Of a stretch of 64,000 nt of DNA, positions 17,995-26,347 are shown piece after piece (the first letter of the stretch is position 1; every line of letters begins with the position of its first letter). This DNA is from an uncultured Mycoplasmatota bacterium (GTDB lineage Bacteria; Bacillota_I; Bacilli_A; RF39; UBA660), in assembly GCA_900552495.1 (NCBI GenBank), contig URZY01000004.1, positions 1-64,000 on the forward strand. The letters are read 5' to 3'. Under the pieces are notes generated by a model. It saw nothing but the letters and a program-made list of their open reading frames with translations, was not told the DNA's origin and made no database searches. Both the position numbers and the translations under genes were made by a program.

Positions 17995-18267
17995 ATGAAT
18001 ATAAATTTTGATCATATAAGAGAAATATATGGAGAAGATGCATTAAAGGTTTGTTTTGATAACATTGAGTATTTGGCACAGAATATAAATTATTTAATTC
18101 AATTAGGTTTTGATAATTATGAAGAAATAGTTGAAAGGTACCCATTAGCTTTTGTAGAAGAAGCAGAAATTGTAAAGCAAAGGTTAGATAAATTGATTAT
18201 ACGATTAGGACCTAATTATTTGGAAATATTAAATGAAGATATGGGATTATTTGAAGAATTATTATAA
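17995..18267 (+). CDS. Small mTERF-like helical protein
   Basis: This 90-aa all-helical acidic protein starts 2 nt after the repeat protein stops. Its middle, NYLIQLGFDNYEEIVERYP (about residues 31-49), then VKQRLDKLIIRLGPNYLEIL, has the mTERF-repeat pattern of leucines, a G-F turn and a helix-breaking proline. It resembles the flanking regions of the 944-aa neighbour, so the two may be related by partial duplication. Function unknown; tight coupling suggests a joint role. Confidence 0.7.
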   Translation: MNINFDHIREIYGEDALKVCFDNIEYLAQNINYLIQLGFDNYEEIVERYPLAFVEEAEIVKQRLDKLIIRLGPNYLEILNEDMGLFEELL

Positions 18268-18280
18268 AAGGAGAAAATAA

Positions 18281-18694
18281 ATGCGAGATCCAGAATTTGT
18301 ACAATTAAGAAATAGATTTTTTTTAGGAGTGGCGATATCTTTATGTTTGGCTATACCAATATTTTTCTTTTTATATAAGAGTTATATAAGTTCTAGCGTC
18401 ATTACAAAGTTAAATAAGAAAGAAGAAATGGTTTTATTAATTACAAGTAATAAATGTGATAAGTGTAATCAAGTTAGAGATATTTTAGATGATAAAAAGA
18501 TAAAATTTTATAAAATGAATGTTGATACAACAAAAGATAGTGCCGATGTGTTGAAGAGATTAGGAATTACTAATGAAAGAAATATTTATCCAATCGTTGT
18601 ATATATAAAAGATGGGGAAATGGTGGCTAATTTAGTTGTCTCAAATAAGATTAGTGAGGTTAATGAATTTTTAAAATTTCATAAGATTAAGTAA
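18281..18694 (+). CDS. Membrane-anchored thioredoxin-like protein
   Basis: The 137-aa protein has one N-terminal membrane anchor (FFLGVAISLCLAIPIFFFLY, about residues 13-32) and a thioredoxin-fold domain. That domain has a CDKC redox pair (about residues 62-65) in ITSNKCDKCNQVRDIL and the cis-proline segment NIYPIVVYIKDGE. The N-in anchor would place the domain outside the cytoplasm. It could reduce or isomerise surface disulfides, or be glutaredoxin/arsenate-reductase-like. It is the third gene of the repeat-protein operon. Confidence 0.75.
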   Translation: MRDPEFVQLRNRFFLGVAISLCLAIPIFFFLYKSYISSSVITKLNKKEEMVLLITSNKCDKCNQVRDILDDKKIKFYKMNVDTTKDSADVLKRLGITNERNIYPIVVYIKDGEMVANLVVSNKISEVNEFLKFHKIK

Positions 18695-18748
18695 TTGTTT
18701 TTTAGTTTTTTTTAAGATATAATTTTATTATTATAAGGAGCGAGTAGT

Positions 18749-19492
18749 ATGGGGAAGTTTGTTGCACTTATTACTGGGAGTAATCGAGGAATAGGTAAGG
18801 CTTGTGCAATTCTTTTTGCTAAAAATGGCTGTGATGTTGTAATAAATTATTGTCATCACGAACAAGAGGCAATAGAGGTAAAAAACTATATAGAAGAAAA
18901 TTATAATGTTAATTGTATGGTAATAAAATGCGATATATCTCAAGAAGAAGAGGTTGAAGAAATGGTTAACCAGATAGTTGATGCCTATGGTACAATAGAC
19001 ATATTAGTAAATAATGCTAGTGTTTGTAGGGATAGCTTATTTATGGATAAGTCAATTAAAGCTTTTAGACGGATATTAGATGTTAATTTAATTGGAACTT
19101 ATTTATGCAGTAAATATGTTGGAAAGGTGATGTTAGAGAAAAAATGTGGTAAAATAATTAACGTGGCCTCAACTAACGCAATTGATACTTATTATCCTGA
19201 GAGTTGTGATTATGATGCATCAAAAGCGGGGGTTGTATCACTTACACATAATATGGCTAGAGAATTCGCTCCAAATATTTTAGTTAATTGCGTTTGCCCT
19301 GGGTGGGTAAAAACGGATATGAATAAGGATTTATCGATTGAGCAGATTAATGAGGAAAGGAAAAATATTTTGGTTGGGCGATTTGCAGAACCAGAGGAGA
19401 TTGCGAAAGTTATATGTTTTTTGGCTAGCCCACAAGCTAGTTATATAAATGATTCAATCATTAGAGTTGATGGCGGTAAATATAATGGATAA
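18749..19492 (+). CDS. Short-chain dehydrogenase/reductase, FabG-like
   Basis: The 247-aa SDR has the NAD(P)-binding TGSNRGIGKA (residues 9-18), NNAS (about 88-91), catalytic Ser in INVASTNAI, YDASKAG (Tyr-x3-Lys) and the C-terminal CPGWVKTDM and INDSIIRVDGG elements. This matches 3-oxoacyl-ACP reductase-type enzymes, but no fatty-acid genes surround it, so the substrate is open. It is followed 20 bp later by a YnbB-like gene. Confidence 0.85.
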   Translation: MGKFVALITGSNRGIGKACAILFAKNGCDVVINYCHHEQEAIEVKNYIEENYNVNCMVIKCDISQEEEVEEMVNQIVDAYGTIDILVNNASVCRDSLFMDKSIKAFRRILDVNLIGTYLCSKYVGKVMLEKKCGKIINVASTNAIDTYYPESCDYDASKAGVVSLTHNMAREFAPNILVNCVCPGWVKTDMNKDLSIEQINEERKNILVGRFAEPEEIAKVICFLASPQASYINDSIIRVDGGKYNG

Positions 19493-19512
19493 TTAGAAAG
19501 AGGTAAGTTAAG

Positions 19513-20763
19513 ATGTATCAAGAGTTAGGAATAACAGAAGAAATAGTAGAGCTTATTAAAACCTCAGAAGAAGAGTGTTTAGAGGAATTTAAAAAAATTG
19601 ATGATATTTGTATGGAAAATAGTTTAAAAGTTTTGGCAAGTTTTCATCGAAATAAGATTTCAGAGTCGCATTTTAATTCTACAACAGGATATGGTTATAA
19701 TGATATTGGTAGAGATGCTATCGAGATGGTTTTTAGAGATGTATTGGGAGCAGAAGATGCTTTAGTTAGAAATCAGTTTGTTTCAGGCAGTCATGCTTTA
19801 AATGTGTGCTTTTTTGCTCTATTAAGACCTGGTGATTTGTTACTTAGTATTAGTGGTAAACCATATGATACACTAGATGAGGTAATTGGAATTAAAGAAA
19901 ATGCTAGTTCTCTTATGAGTTTTGGTGTAAAATATGATCAAATAGAACTAGTTGATGATGATTTCGATTATGAACGTATTAAAGAATATATAACTAATAA
20001 TAAAGTTAAAGTAGTTGAGATTCAAAGAAGCAAGGGTTATTCAACTAGAAAGAGTTTATCAATTGATAAGGTAGCGAAAGTTATTAAATTAATTAAGGAT
20101 ATTGATAAAGATGTGATTATAATGGTTGACAACTGTTATTGTGAATTTGTTTCCGACAAGGAACCTGTTGCAGTAGGGGCGGATGTAATGGTTGGTTCGC
20201 TAATAAAAAATCTAGGTGGTGGAATTGCACCAAATGGAGCTTATATTGCAGGAAGAAGTGATTTAATAGATTTATGTGGAGAGAGACTTACGTTACCAGG
20301 CGAGGGACGGGAAGTTGGTCCAACACTTGGAATAAATAAGCAAATTTTACAGGGAGTATATATGGCGCCTAGTGTTGTAGCAGCTTCATTAAAAACAGCT
20401 ATTCTTACTAGTAAAGTTATGGAAAGTCTTGGTTATAGTGTAGAACCTAAATATAATGATGAACGAGTTGATATAGTTCAGAATATTATATTTAGAGATC
20501 CAAATAAACTAATAGAATTTACGAGGGGGATTCAGCAAGCTTCAGCAATTGATTCAAATGCATTAGTTGAGGCTAGCGATATGCCTGGTTATGATGATAA
20601 AATAATTATGGCAAGTGGTTCATTTACACAAGGATCTTCAATTGAGTTATCTTGTGATGGACCAATGAGGGAACCATATATAGGATATATGCAAGGGTCA
20701 CTTACATATCCTTATGGTAAATTAGGTTTGATGAAAGCATTGGAAAGAATGCTTCATAAATAA
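19513..20763 (+). CDS. YnbB-like PLP-dependent enzyme (aluminium-resistance/Met gamma-lyase family)
   Basis: This 416-aa cytoplasmic PLP enzyme matches the YnbB/aluminium-resistance family of fold-type I proteins. Marks are NSTTGYGYNDIGRD (residues 56-69), RNQFVSGSHALNV, VEIQRSKGYSTR, MVDNCYCEFV and the probable Schiff-base lysine in GSLIKNLGGGIAPNGAY (near residue 236). Full length for the family. The reaction is not established; gamma-lyase-like activity is often annotated. ATG 19513 has AAAGAGGT upstream. Confidence 0.88.
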   Translation: MYQELGITEEIVELIKTSEEECLEEFKKIDDICMENSLKVLASFHRNKISESHFNSTTGYGYNDIGRDAIEMVFRDVLGAEDALVRNQFVSGSHALNVCFFALLRPGDLLLSISGKPYDTLDEVIGIKENASSLMSFGVKYDQIELVDDDFDYERIKEYITNNKVKVVEIQRSKGYSTRKSLSIDKVAKVIKLIKDIDKDVIIMVDNCYCEFVSDKEPVAVGADVMVGSLIKNLGGGIAPNGAYIAGRSDLIDLCGERLTLPGEGREVGPTLGINKQILQGVYMAPSVVAASLKTAILTSKVMESLGYSVEPKYNDERVDIVQNIIFRDPNKLIEFTRGIQQASAIDSNALVEASDMPGYDDKIIMASGSFTQGSSIELSCDGPMREPYIGYMQGSLTYPYGKLGLMKALERMLHK

Positions 20764-20786
20764 AAGAGGGAAGGAGAAAAGAAGTT

Positions 20787-21446
20787 ATGAGTACTTATGG
20801 TTATGATTCATACTATAATATGAGTAGTATGGCAGAGACAATTGTAGGAGGTTTATTAATATTTTTCCTTATAATTATATTAATTTCTCTAGCAATTGCG
20901 ATATGTACTATTGTTGGACAATGGAGAGCTTTTAAGAAGGCTGGTAAAGGTGGATGGGAAGCAATTATTCCTATTTATAACCAAATAGTTCTATGTCAAA
21001 TAGTAGGTGTAAATCCTTGGTGGATTTTAATTGTTGCTGTTGGCGGAATGGTACTTTCACTAATTCCAGTTCTTGGACCTTTATGTTCTTTAGCTTTATC
21101 AATCTATTTTGCAGTTTTATTAAATGTAAGTGCTGCTAGAAGTTTTGGTAAGAGTGATGGATTTGCTGCTGGGCTAATTTTCTTAGCACCAATTTTCTGG
21201 TTGATTTTAGGTTCAAATAAAACACAATATGTTGGTGTTACACCAATGAATGATGTAGTATTAAACTTCGTAAATGATAAGTTTGGTAATAGTGCTAATA
21301 ATACTACTAATAATATGAATAATAATTCTAACCAAAATATGAACAATTCTACTCAAGCAACTAATATAAAATTTTGTACAAGTTGTGGATATAAAATGTT
21401 AAATAATGAGCGCTTTTGTCCAAGTTGTGGTAAAGAATCTAAATAG
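20787..21446 (+). CDS. DUF5684-type membrane protein with C-terminal zinc ribbon
   Basis: The 219-aa protein has a membrane segment near residues 15-42, the DUF5684-like block WRAFKKAGKGGWEAIIPIYN (about 47-66), then three more hydrophobic segments ending near residue 138. A long Asn-rich linker (about 165-192) leads to a zinc-ribbon motif CTSCGYKML...RFCPSCGK. This architecture is common in uncultured Firmicutes and lacks a known function. A strong terminator follows. Confidence 0.8.
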   Translation: MSTYGYDSYYNMSSMAETIVGGLLIFFLIIILISLAIAICTIVGQWRAFKKAGKGGWEAIIPIYNQIVLCQIVGVNPWWILIVAVGGMVLSLIPVLGPLCSLALSIYFAVLLNVSAARSFGKSDGFAAGLIFLAPIFWLILGSNKTQYVGVTPMNDVVLNFVNDKFGNSANNTTNNMNNNSNQNMNNSTQATNIKFCTSCGYKMLNNERFCPSCGKESK

Positions 21447-21450
21447 TAAA

Positions 21451-21484
21451 AAAAAGAATATTTATTATGAATATTCTTTTTTTT
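21451..21484 (+). terminator. Terminator after the DUF5684-type gene
   Basis: AAAAGAATATT pairs with AATATTCTTTT, followed by a T-run. Confidence 0.85.
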
Positions 21485-21517
21485 GTGGCATATTGTGTAG
21501 TGATAGGAGGAAGTCGT

Positions 21518-22018
21518 ATGATAAATAAGCAAAATTTATGGTTCTTGACATTGTTTAGTTTAATTTTAGTGTTGAGTGTTTACTATATTACAATGCCCAA
21601 TGATTTACTTAAGGATACTTCAAAGAATAAAAAAGCGGAAGAAGTAGAAGTAGAGGCAACGATTGAAGAAGCGTCGGCCCTTGTAGCAATGAGAGTTAGT
21701 TTGGAAGAAGAAAGACAGACATCAATTGATGAGTTGCAAGAACAATTAGTAAGTGATGTTCTAGGAACAGAAGAAAAAAATAATATTTATGAACAATTAA
21801 AATATTTGAATGAAATTCAGGGAAAAGAAGAAGAGATTGAGAAAAGAATAAAGAAGGATTATAAAGTAGATTGTTTTGTAAAAATTGATAATGCTAATGC
21901 AGAGGTTGTCTGTGTTTCAAATAAGCATAATAATACTTTAGCAAACAATATCATGCGTCTTATTCAGGGTAAATATAAAACTAAAATGTTTGTGACAGTT
22001 AAATTTCAGAAGAAATAA
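21518..22018 (+). CDS. SpoIIIAH-like protein
   Basis: The 166-aa protein has a short cytoplasmic start (MINKQNLW), one membrane segment (about residues 8-27, ending YYITMP), a coiled-coil acidic stalk (about 45-115) and a C-terminal domain (VDCFVKIDNANAEVVCVSN, ending FVTVKFQKK). This matches SpoIIIAH, which in Bacillus forms a channel with SpoIIQ between mother cell and forespore. ATG 21518 has GGAGGAAG upstream; ATG 21467 would overlap a terminator. It stands alone, not in a spoIIIA operon. Confidence 0.75.
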   Translation: MINKQNLWFLTLFSLILVLSVYYITMPNDLLKDTSKNKKAEEVEVEATIEEASALVAMRVSLEEERQTSIDELQEQLVSDVLGTEEKNNIYEQLKYLNEIQGKEEEIEKRIKKDYKVDCFVKIDNANAEVVCVSNKHNNTLANNIMRLIQGKYKTKMFVTVKFQKK

Positions 22019-22020
22019 AT

Positions 22021-22047
22021 AAGCGTACTAAAGTAGTACGCTTTTTC
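22021..22047 (+). terminator. Terminator after the SpoIIIAH-like gene
   Basis: GCGTACTA and TAGTACGC form a perfect 8-bp stem, followed by TTTTTC. Confidence 0.88.
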
Positions 22048-22074
22048 ATATATTGAGGTAGGTGATTAAGGGAA

Positions 22075-23019
22075 ATGATTAAGAGTAAAGCTATTAGGAA
22101 AATCTTTGTAACTACAATGACGATGTTTATATTATTAACAGTATTCTCAATTCCAATGCTACAAGAGCAAGTAGAAATCCCTGTTAATTTAGAATTAGAA
22201 GAAATTAGTGGAATATCGACAAATAGTATTTATTTAATGAACAAAAGTGGATATTTAGTAAAGGCTCATATTTTATTGGATGAGGATAAAACAGAAAAAA
22301 AGGTAATTAAGATACTTAATAATTTAATACAAAGTGATGCGAGTAAATTTTCTAATGGTTTGAAAGGAACAATACCAGAAAATGTAAAAATTAATGAAGT
22401 AATATGTGGTAGTGAATTGGTTACGATTAATTTTAGTAAAGAATTTTTGACGGTTGATGTTTCATTAGAAAGGAAAATGTTACAATCAATAGTTTATAGT
22501 ATTTTGGATATTGATGGGATAAAAGGTGTAAGTATTTTAGTTGATGGTAAAAGTTATACAAAGTCGCCTAATACTAATGCCGAATATCCATTAATATTAG
22601 ATAAGAGTATTGGAATAAATGAAAAGTATGACATAAATTCAAGGGATAATATTTCTAGTGTAGTAGTGTATTATTTAGAAAATATTGATGATAGTCTTTA
22701 TTATGTGCCGGTAACTAAATATGTTAATGATGAGAGAGATAAAATTAGAATAATTGTGGAGGAACTAACTACCAGTTATATTTATGAAGAAAATTTAATG
22801 AGTTTTTTAAATAGCAAAACCAAATTAATTGATTATCATGAAGAAAATGATGTTTTGGTGTTAAATTTTAATGAGTATTTATTTGATAATAATGATAAGG
22901 TATTGGAAGAGGTTATTTATAGTATTGGGTATTCTGTATTTGATAATTATTCGGTTAATATGGTAATGTTTGAAGTTAATAACGAGAAGGTTAGTCATAT
23001 TTCAAGGGGAGAAATTTAA
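22075..23019 (+). CDS. GerM-like protein with two GerMN domains
   Basis: The 314-aa protein has an N-terminal signal anchor (about residues 9-27) and two GerMN-like domains. The first ends DGIKGVSILVDGKSY (about 160-174), the second runs to NMVMFEVNNEKV. In each, a segment of the type VTINFSKEFL or LVLNFNEYLF is the central strand. GerM-type proteins act in sporulation and germination, probably as envelope-binding domains. Unlike many GerM proteins it lacks a clear lipobox. AAGGGAA precedes ATG 22075. Confidence 0.75.
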   Translation: MIKSKAIRKIFVTTMTMFILLTVFSIPMLQEQVEIPVNLELEEISGISTNSIYLMNKSGYLVKAHILLDEDKTEKKVIKILNNLIQSDASKFSNGLKGTIPENVKINEVICGSELVTINFSKEFLTVDVSLERKMLQSIVYSILDIDGIKGVSILVDGKSYTKSPNTNAEYPLILDKSIGINEKYDINSRDNISSVVVYYLENIDDSLYYVPVTKYVNDERDKIRIIVEELTTSYIYEENLMSFLNSKTKLIDYHEENDVLVLNFNEYLFDNNDKVLEEVIYSIGYSVFDNYSVNMVMFEVNNEKVSHISRGEI

Positions 23020-23021
23020 TT

Positions 23022-23050
23022 TTGACAAAGCAGATGTGATTTGTTATAAT
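23022..23050 (+). promoter_or_regulatory. Consensus promoter
   Basis: TTGACA at 23022-23027, 17 bp, TATAAT at 23045-23050 with TG upstream of the -10. It starts directly after the GerM-like stop and drives 23078. Confidence 0.88.
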
Positions 23051-23077
23051 ATGGAACTACTGAAGGGGTGGATTATT

Positions 23078-23788
23078 ATGACAAATTTAAATAGGAAGAA
23101 ATATTTTGCCAAAAAAAGAGAGATTATGGAGTTTATTTTCAGTAATCATGAGAGATATGGTGATGAAAGAACGGCTTGTTTAGCGACTCTATTTCAATTT
23201 GATTTTATTTTTGATGAGGCTCTTGGTCTTAGCCATGAGGCAATGGAAATCTTATCGAAATTTGATATTTTTTATGATGATACTGATGTATATAAAAAGT
23301 TTTATAGTTTTTTGAAAGAAAGAAATTTTTTACGGGGTAATGTTTTAGAGGTGGGAGCAGGAGTTTATCCAAGGTTGTGTGAAGTAATAATGGATGAAAA
23401 GCCACCAGAACTTATTAATGTTACAGCGTATGATCCGGCCCTTATATTGGATACTTTGCCAGGTGTTACTTTAAAAAAGGAAAAGTTTACAGTCAATACT
23501 AATATTGATTCAGTTGATACACTTTATGGGTTGTTTCCTTGTAAAGCGAGTATTCCACTTATCGATAAAGCCCTAGATGAAGATAAAAACTTATTAATTG
23601 CTTTTTGTGGTTGTGATCACAGTGATTCGGAACATATGAAGTGGTTTGGTAAGACTTGGGCAGAAGATGTAGTAGATGATTATAGAGAAATACATGGTAA
23701 AAAACTCGAAGTATTTACCTGGGATAAAAAATTGGGGTTGTATTTACCGATAATGGCTTATAAAAGTCAGGCAAAGCAAAAAAAGTAA
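23078..23788 (+). CDS. Putative SAM-dependent methyltransferase-like protein
   Basis: The 236-aa cytoplasmic protein has a helical N-terminal part, then a Rossmann-like segment NVLEVGAGVYPRLCEVI (about residues 91-107) with the glycine pattern of methyltransferase motif I, and AYDPA (near 126) as the possible ribose-binding acid. A cysteine/histidine patch AFCGCDHSDSEH follows (near 183). The substrate is unknown and the class is inferred from motif I only. ATG 23078 is fixed by AGGGGTGG and the promoter at 23022-23050. Confidence 0.6.
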   Translation: MTNLNRKKYFAKKREIMEFIFSNHERYGDERTACLATLFQFDFIFDEALGLSHEAMEILSKFDIFYDDTDVYKKFYSFLKERNFLRGNVLEVGAGVYPRLCEVIMDEKPPELINVTAYDPALILDTLPGVTLKKEKFTVNTNIDSVDTLYGLFPCKASIPLIDKALDEDKNLLIAFCGCDHSDSEHMKWFGKTWAEDVVDDYREIHGKKLEVFTWDKKLGLYLPIMAYKSQAKQKK

Positions 23789-23797
23789 AAAAAGTAC

Positions 23798-23826
23798 TTG
23801 AAATAGTATTTTTTTTATTGTATAAT
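23798..23826 (+). promoter_or_regulatory. Promoter of tRNA-Arg
   Basis: TTGAAA at 23798-23803, 17 bp, TATAAT at 23821-23826, about 22 bp before the tRNA. Confidence 0.82.
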
Positions 23827-23847
23827 TCTAGTTGTCAGTTGTGAGAT

Positions 23848-23924
23848 GTTTGCGTAGCTCAGCTGGATAGAGCAATCGCCTTCTAAGCGATCGGTCAGGC
23901 GTTCGAGTCGCCTCGCGAACACCA
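23848..23924 (+). tRNA. tRNA-Arg (anticodon TCT)
   Basis: A 77-nt gene with encoded CCA. The acceptor stem pairs GTTTGCG with CGCGAAC (one G-T wobble). The D-arm carries AGCTCAGCTGGATAGAGC. The anticodon stem is ATCGC/GCGAT around the loop CTTCTAA, giving anticodon TCT, which reads AGA. The T-arm contains GTTCGAGTC. Consensus promoter and terminator flank it, so it is transcribed alone. Confidence 0.96.
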
Positions 23925-23934
23925 TTTTGGTATT

Positions 23935-23960
23935 AAAAGCGTCGAAAGATGCTTTTTTTC
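23935..23960 (+). terminator. Terminator after tRNA-Arg
   Basis: AAAGCGTC, loop GAAA, GATGCTTT (one G-U), then a T-run. Confidence 0.85.
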
Positions 23961-24002
23961 GTTTTTAACAAATAATGTAAAATATATGTTTACAAAATGC
24001 TG

Positions 24003-24038
24003 TTTCGACATTTTTTGAAAATGTTGTCGAAAAATATC
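24003..24038. repeat. Imperfect inverted repeat upstream of an sRNA promoter
   Basis: TTTCGACA and TTGTCGAAA arms flank an A/T core with one or two bulges. It ends about 11 bp before the -35 of the promoter at 24049 and could be an operator or a hairpin. Nothing in the sequence decides between these. Confidence 0.4.
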
Positions 24039-24048
24039 GAAATACTTG

Positions 24049-24077
24049 TTGTATGGGGGAAGAAAGTGTGGTAACAT
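24049..24077 (+). promoter_or_regulatory. Promoter of an unassigned small RNA
   Basis: TTGTAT at 24049-24054, 17 bp and TAACAT at 24072-24077 with TG upstream of the -10. The transcript would begin near 24084. Confidence 0.55.
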
Positions 24078-24083
24078 ATATTT

Positions 24084-24199
24084 AGAGGTTGTGTTGTGTG
24101 CCTTAGTTTGTATTTTTCTGTAGGCCTTTAATATCATACTCACGCGCATGGTATTTGAAACAACCTCTAAAAAAGAGAAACGATAGTTTCTTTTTTTTT
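24084..24199 (+). ncRNA. Candidate structured small RNA of unknown class
   Basis: A non-coding stretch of about 115 nt is bounded by a promoter and an intrinsic terminator (AGAAAC, GATA, GTTTCT, T9; 24175-24199). A perfect 9-bp closing stem, AGAGGTTGT (24085-24093) with ACAACCTCT (24160-24168), encloses two short internal hairpins. I see no SRP-RNA GGAA/AGCAG loop, no tmRNA tRNA-like ends and no 6S-type central bubble. It lies 45 nt before the bacteriocin exporter's ribosome site, so it may be a leader with a terminator for that operon or a separate sRNA. Confidence 0.6.
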
Positions 24200-24259
24200 G
24201 TCTTTTTGCCGAAAAGTTCTTCTTTTTAGAGAATAATTTTAGTAGGAGGTGAAAGAAAA

Positions 24260-26347
24260 ATAAAAGTTGTAAAAGTTGTACTACAGGATGGCGGTCGTGA
24301 TTGTGGAATATGTTCTTTATTATCTATTGTTAGATATTATGGGGGAGATGTGTCTAGAGAATATTTAAGAGAGATTACAAATACAACAAGAAATGGTGTA
24401 ACTGCTTATAACTTAATTGAAGGAGCACGAAAAATTGGTTTTCAAGCTGATGGTGTTAGTGGAGACTTGTCAAAAATAAATAATAATAACTTACCTTGTC
24501 TTGCACATGTAATAATAAAGAAAAACTATAAACATTTTGTAGTAATATATGATATTGATATGGTCAGAAAGAAAATTGTTGTAATGGATCCAGCAAAAGG
24601 AAAGGTAGTAATGCCTTTAGCAGAATTTAAACTAATGACTACAAATAATTATATATTTTTAAAACCAATAAAGAAGTTGGCTGTTTTAGTTAAGAAAAAT
24701 GTAGTACTAAAAGTAATAGAAAAAGACTGGAAGATTAATAAAAAGAGCTATATAATTTTAGGAATATTGATAATCTTTTATTTTATTTTGAATATTTGTG
24801 TAGCTTTTCATTTTAAGTACCTTCTTAATTTTGCGGTTTTTTATAATGTTAGTGAGAATATTTCTATTATATCTTTTGTGATTTTTTATGCTTATGTTTT
24901 ATTACTTTTATGTCAGTATTTAAAAAATAAACTGCTATATTCTATTAGTAGTATGATTGATGAACAATTGACATTAAAAACATTAAAGCAAATTCTTTTG
25001 CTTCCATATTTATATTTTAAAAATCGAACTACTGGTGAGGTTATTACAAGATTAAAGGATTTAAATGTTGTGAAAGAATATTTAATAAGATGGTTTAATT
25101 TTTTGATGACTGATGTACTAGCAATAGTAATATTTTTTGTCTTTTTGATGAGTATTTTGAAAAAGATTACAATACTAGTTGGAATTATAATATTAAGTCT
25201 TTGTTTATTAATTCTTTTAAGAAATAAGAGAAAGAAGATTTTATATGGGGTTTTGCGGAGAAAGGAGGAAAGACTTAACTCTTATTTGGTAGAAGCACTG
25301 AGCAATGTTGATACTATAAAGGGTGGGCATATAGAGAAAAAACTGATTGATAAGTCGGCAATTTTATATAGAAGTTTATTGGAAAAAAATTACAAATATA
25401 TTTCTTTCAATGAGAGAAGTGATTTTTTAAAGAATTTAGTTAAAAACACATTGTTGGTTGTAATTTACGGAATTGGGACTTATTTAGTTATTGTTCAAAA
25501 AAAAGAAATTGGAGATATTTTACTTTACCAAAGTTTTTTAATGTATTTTTTATCAAGTGTTACGAGTGGACTTAATTTAATTGGGGAATATGAGGATTTC
25601 AAAGTTTCCTTAAAGCGAGTTGAAGATTTATATACAATAGAAGAAGAAAAATTTTTAGGTTCGTATTACTATTATAATTATAAGTTGGATGGAGATATTT
25701 GTTTTAGGGATTTGTCTTTTAAGTATGGTTATAAGGAAATACTTAAAAATATTAATTTGGTTATTAGAAGTGGTGAAAGGGTTTTGTTGGTGGGAGAGAG
25801 TGGTAGTGGAAAAAGTAGTTTGGTAAAAATATTGATGCGATATTTAGAAATCCCGTATGGAATGTGCTCTATTAAAGAAATTGATATTAATCATTACCAT
25901 TTAGAAAATATTCGAAATAATATTTCTTATATTAGTAGTAATGATTATTTATTTACAGATAGTTTATACAATAATATAACTTTAGGAAAAGAAGTTTTAG
26001 AAGATGAATTTTTAAGAGTGTGTCGTATAGCTAGGGTAACAGAAATTATTGAGAAAAGAAGGTGTGACTACAAAATGTTAGTGGAGGAAAATGGGTTTAA
26101 TTTTAGTAATGGAGAGAGACAACGGATTATTTTAGCAAGATATTTACTTAGAAATAGTAATATTTATTTATTTGATGAAGCTTTAGGACAAATAGATGTT
26201 GAAAAAGAAGCGGTGATTTTAAAAGAAATGTTTAATTATTTGAAAGGTAAGACAATTATTGTGATAAGTCATCGATTAAATAATTCTAGTTTGTTTGATC
26301 GAGTATTAAAATTAGATAAGGGTAATATTATTGAAGAAGAAATATGA
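24260..26347 (+). CDS. Bacteriocin ABC transporter with C39 peptidase, apparent AUA start
   Basis: The 695-aa protein would process double-glycine leaders and export the peptides encoded downstream. The N-terminal C39 peptidase has LQDGGRDCGICSLLSIVRYY (catalytic Cys at about residue 15, Gln 9), with His in KHFVVIYD and Asp in VMDPAKG. Five or six membrane segments follow (about residues 150-420), then an ATPase with Walker A GESGSGKS, signature FSNGERQR, Walker B IYLFDEALG and switch VISHRL. The reading frame has a stop at 24227 and no ATG, GTG or TTG until GTG 24350, which would delete the catalytic Cys. ATA 24260 lies 8 nt after a perfect AGGAGGTG. I therefore place the start at ATA. Confidence 0.88.
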   Translation: MKVVKVVLQDGGRDCGICSLLSIVRYYGGDVSREYLREITNTTRNGVTAYNLIEGARKIGFQADGVSGDLSKINNNNLPCLAHVIIKKNYKHFVVIYDIDMVRKKIVVMDPAKGKVVMPLAEFKLMTTNNYIFLKPIKKLAVLVKKNVVLKVIEKDWKINKKSYIILGILIIFYFILNICVAFHFKYLLNFAVFYNVSENISIISFVIFYAYVLLLLCQYLKNKLLYSISSMIDEQLTLKTLKQILLLPYLYFKNRTTGEVITRLKDLNVVKEYLIRWFNFLMTDVLAIVIFFVFLMSILKKITILVGIIILSLCLLILLRNKRKKILYGVLRRKEERLNSYLVEALSNVDTIKGGHIEKKLIDKSAILYRSLLEKNYKYISFNERSDFLKNLVKNTLLVVIYGIGTYLVIVQKKEIGDILLYQSFLMYFLSSVTSGLNLIGEYEDFKVSLKRVEDLYTIEEEKFLGSYYYYNYKLDGDICFRDLSFKYGYKEILKNINLVIRSGERVLLVGESGSGKSSLVKILMRYLEIPYGMCSIKEIDINHYHLENIRNNISYISSNDYLFTDSLYNNITLGKEVLEDEFLRVCRIARVTEIIEKRRCDYKMLVEENGFNFSNGERQRIILARYLLRNSNIYLFDEALGQIDVEKEAVILKEMFNYLKGKTIIVISHRLNNSSLFDRVLKLDKGNIIEEEI

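Noticed and set aside
23895..24149. 84-aa minus-strand reading frame across tRNA-Arg
   Set aside because: It runs antisense through the tRNA and the sRNA candidate and has no ribosome site or protein-like composition.
24084..24199. SRP (4.5S) RNA, 6S RNA or tmRNA
   Set aside because: The SRP GGAA/AGCAG loop, a long 6S rod with central bubble, and tmRNA tRNA-like ends are all absent.
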